Assembly (NCBI GenBank): GCA_902773045.1
Contig: CACYDE010000158.1
Coordinates: forward strand, 1-6,113
Direction of reading: 5' to 3'
Length of the DNA stretch: 6,113 bases
Source: an uncultured Ruminococcus sp.
GTDB taxonomy: Bacteria; Bacillota; Clostridia; Oscillospirales; Acutalibacteraceae
Program-made: the position numbers and the translations under genes
In this document: positions 5,503 to 6,113 of the stretch, in pieces
Numbering within the stretch: position 1 is the first letter of the stretch
Layout: each line of letters begins with the position of its first letter
Notes under the pieces: generated by a model
What the model saw: the letters and a program-made list of their open reading frames with translations, nothing else
Databases searched by the model: none
What the model was told of the DNA's origin: nothing

Positions 5503-5652
5503 TAAGAAAAGAAGACTGTTTGAGGTGGTAAATTTCGTGTCGACCACACGCCGATGGTACTGACAGGAGTAATTCCGAGAGATGCAGGAGGATGGCACGC
5601 CTGCCAAACAGTCCGGTCTTTTAACCGCTTCGAGCAATCGGGGCGGTTTTTT
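5503..5652 (+). ncRNA. 5S rRNA-like small RNA with its own promoter and terminator
   Basis: No open frame with a start and ribosome binding site explains this stretch. GACTGTTTG (5514-5522) pairs perfectly with CAAACAGTC (5605-5613); the stem extends past a small internal loop by AAAAGA (5507-5512) with TCTTTT (5617-5622). Inside, CGCCGATGGTACTG (5549-5562) is identical to a core stretch of the 3' half of bacterial 5S rRNA. GAGAG (5577-5581) follows at a 5S-like distance, and CTGCC (5601-5605) runs into the closing stem as in 5S. The usual domain of helix III and loop C, with its CCGAAC signature, is absent; only a short hairpin (CGTGT 5536-5540 with ACACG 5546-5550, or GTGGT 5525-5529 with ACCAC 5543-5547) is there. 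Other local pairs are GCAGG/CCTGC (5584-5588, 5600-5604) and GGAG/TTCC (5566-5569, 5573-5576). The RNA has a consensus promoter and a terminator of its own. It could be a decayed 5S gene, a phage RNA mimicking 5S, or an unrelated RNA with chance similarity; function unknown. Confidence 0.65.
5623..5652 (+). terminator. Intrinsic terminator of the small RNA, GCAA tetraloop
   Basis: The stem pairs AACCGCTTCGA (5623-5633) with TCGGGGCGGTT (5638-5648), 11 pairs including two G-T wobbles. It closes a GCAA tetraloop (5634-5637) of the GNRA type and is followed by a T6 tract (5647-5652). It is a well-formed rho-independent terminator placed a few bases after the RNA's closing stem. Confidence 0.9.
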
Positions 5653-5671
5653 CATGCCCGGAGGGAGGTGA

Positions 5672-5840
5672 GAAAATGCCATAGATTATTTTCCGTTTAT
5701 TCGGGGGATATCGGAGAGAGCATACACCGACGAGGAACTTGATGAGCTGAAAAAGAAAGAGAATACTCCTGTTGAATATAACGGCAGGGAGTACACGAAA
5801 TATGAAGCCACTCAGAAGCAGCGAAGCCTTAGAACGCACT
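5672..5840 (+). pseudogene. Frameshifted phage minor capsid protein 2 C-terminal segment, copy 2
   Basis: After an in-frame TGA (5669-5671) this frame reads ENAIDYFPFIRGISERAY and TDEELDELKKKENTPVEYNG, then REYTKYEATQKQRSL, homologous to copy 1 and to the late part of Phage_min_cap2 proteins. There is no proper start: the ATG at 5676 after GGGAGGTG gives only MP then stop. At 5831-5840 the sequence has 10 nt between the CTT codon and ATG, where copy 1 has 9, so the frame is broken and the homologous protein continues in another frame from 5841. The copy is therefore non-functional as a capsid protein here, unless the shift is a sequencing error. Confidence 0.7.
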
Positions 5841-6029
5841 ATGAGGGCACAGCGGCAGGAGATAAATCTACTGAAAGCAGGCGGTGCAAGCGAAGAAGAT
5901 TTAATGATTGCAAGAGGTCGGTATCGGGTGACGTCTGCCGAGTATACGAGATTTTCAAAGGCTATGGATCTACCTCAGCAGAGAGAAAGAGTAATGGTTG
6001 ACGGATTGGGGACTATTGGGAATGGAAAA
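5706..6029 (+). repeat. Direct repeat, capsid-tail module copy 2
   Basis: This is the second copy of the module at 4678-5000. Identity is longest at 5745-5778 and 5792-5830. Homology stops after the VDGLG codons, beyond which the two modules encode different domains. Tandem placement suggests duplication, or insertion of an orphan tip module by recombination. Confidence 0.85.
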
Positions 6030-6113
6030 ATAGATTTGACTAATAAAGATTATCGTGATATAATGTTTATGAAAGGAAATATGACTGATGTTGAAGCCAG
6101 AAAATGGTATTTA
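5841..6113 (+). CDS. Minor-capsid tail with a different C-terminal domain, copy 2, partial
   Basis: This frame is open from ATG to the window edge (91 codons, 3' end not seen). Residues 1-58 repeat the capsid tail: MRAQRQEINLLKAGGASEED, ARGRYRVTSAEYTRFSKAM, LPQQRERVMVDGLG. The following sequence, TIGNGKIDLTNKDYRDIMFM then KGNMTDVEARKWYL, is unrelated to the nuclease domain of copy 1. The pattern DVEARKWYL recalls the start of another toxin-like tail I associate with phage capsid and Rhs/LXG-type proteins, but too little remains to name it. The ATG has no clear Shine-Dalgarno and is probably only the restart point after the frameshift at 5831-5840. The reading frame itself looks intact and well conserved compared with copy 1. 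Confidence 0.6.
   Translation, partial: MRAQRQEINLLKAGGASEEDLMIARGRYRVTSAEYTRFSKAMDLPQQRERVMVDGLGTIGNGKIDLTNKDYRDIMFMKGNMTDVEARKWYL

Noticed and set aside
5503..5652. Ordinary functional 5S rRNA gene
   Set aside because: It is too short between the closing strands (100 nt) and lacks the loop C CCGAAC region; it is also not in an rRNA operon context within the window.
5676..5684. ATG after GGGAGGTG as a real gene start for copy 2
   Set aside because: The frame is MP followed by a stop; the ribosome binding site is real-looking but leads nowhere.
5554..5742. 62-codon + strand frame across the small RNA and terminator
   Set aside because: It starts inside the structured RNA and reads through the terminator; its end only overlaps the capsid remnant in a shifted frame.
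1..6113. CRISPR array, tRNA gene or insertion sequence
   Set aside because: I saw no regularly spaced short repeats, no cloverleaf with TTCGA-type arm in the right layout, and no transposase-like frame.

Overview
The window looks like low-GC Clostridia chromosome, most likely Oscillospiraceae/Ruminococcus-like. The reasons are AT-rich codon use, TTG starts behind strong Shine-Dalgarno sequences, Gram-positive style kinase and lipoprotein genes, and minor-capsid remnants of a type common in gut Firmicutes prophages. The genus is an inference.

Layout. Positions 1-435 hold no convincing gene: a GC-rich foldable island (1-86), an intrinsic-terminator-like hairpin (125-165) and promoter-like -10 boxes. 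Positions 436-2560 (+) hold a two-component system, an OmpR-family response regulator overlapping a membrane histidine kinase by 17 nt. A perfect 25-bp inverted repeat (2575-2631) separates it from a convergent cupin gene (3058-2624, -). Upstream of the cupin lie a second long inverted repeat (28-bp arms, 3067-3133) that includes the cupin's ribosome binding site, then an ApbE-type flavin transferase lipoprotein (4197-3148, -), and a 47-aa acidic helical protein (4560-4417, -) with a near-consensus promoter at 4627-4599.

From about 4665 to the window end is a degraded prophage segment. It contains two tandem, clearly homologous copies of the C-terminal end of a phage minor capsid protein (Phage_min_cap2 type). 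Each is joined after a conserved LPQQRERV.VDGLG hinge to a different C-terminal domain. Copy 1 carries a PBECR/BECR-fold nuclease-like toxin domain. Copy 2 is frameshifted and carries a different tail that runs off the window. This looks like polymorphic-toxin tip cassettes, with orphan modules in tandem.

Between the two modules is the most unusual element: a consensus promoter (TTGACA, 17 nt, TATAAT at 5468-5496), a roughly 100-nt RNA closed by a perfect 9-bp stem (5514-5522 with 5605-5613), and a GCAA-tetraloop intrinsic terminator (5623-5652). The RNA core contains CGCCGATGGTACTG followed 14 nt later by GAGAG. This is the signature and spacing of the 3' half of bacterial 5S rRNA, but the usual helix III/loop C region is missing. 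It appears to be a free-standing 5S-like small RNA gene beside a predicted RNase toxin domain. Whether it is a decoy, regulator, antitoxin or decayed 5S gene cannot be decided from this window.
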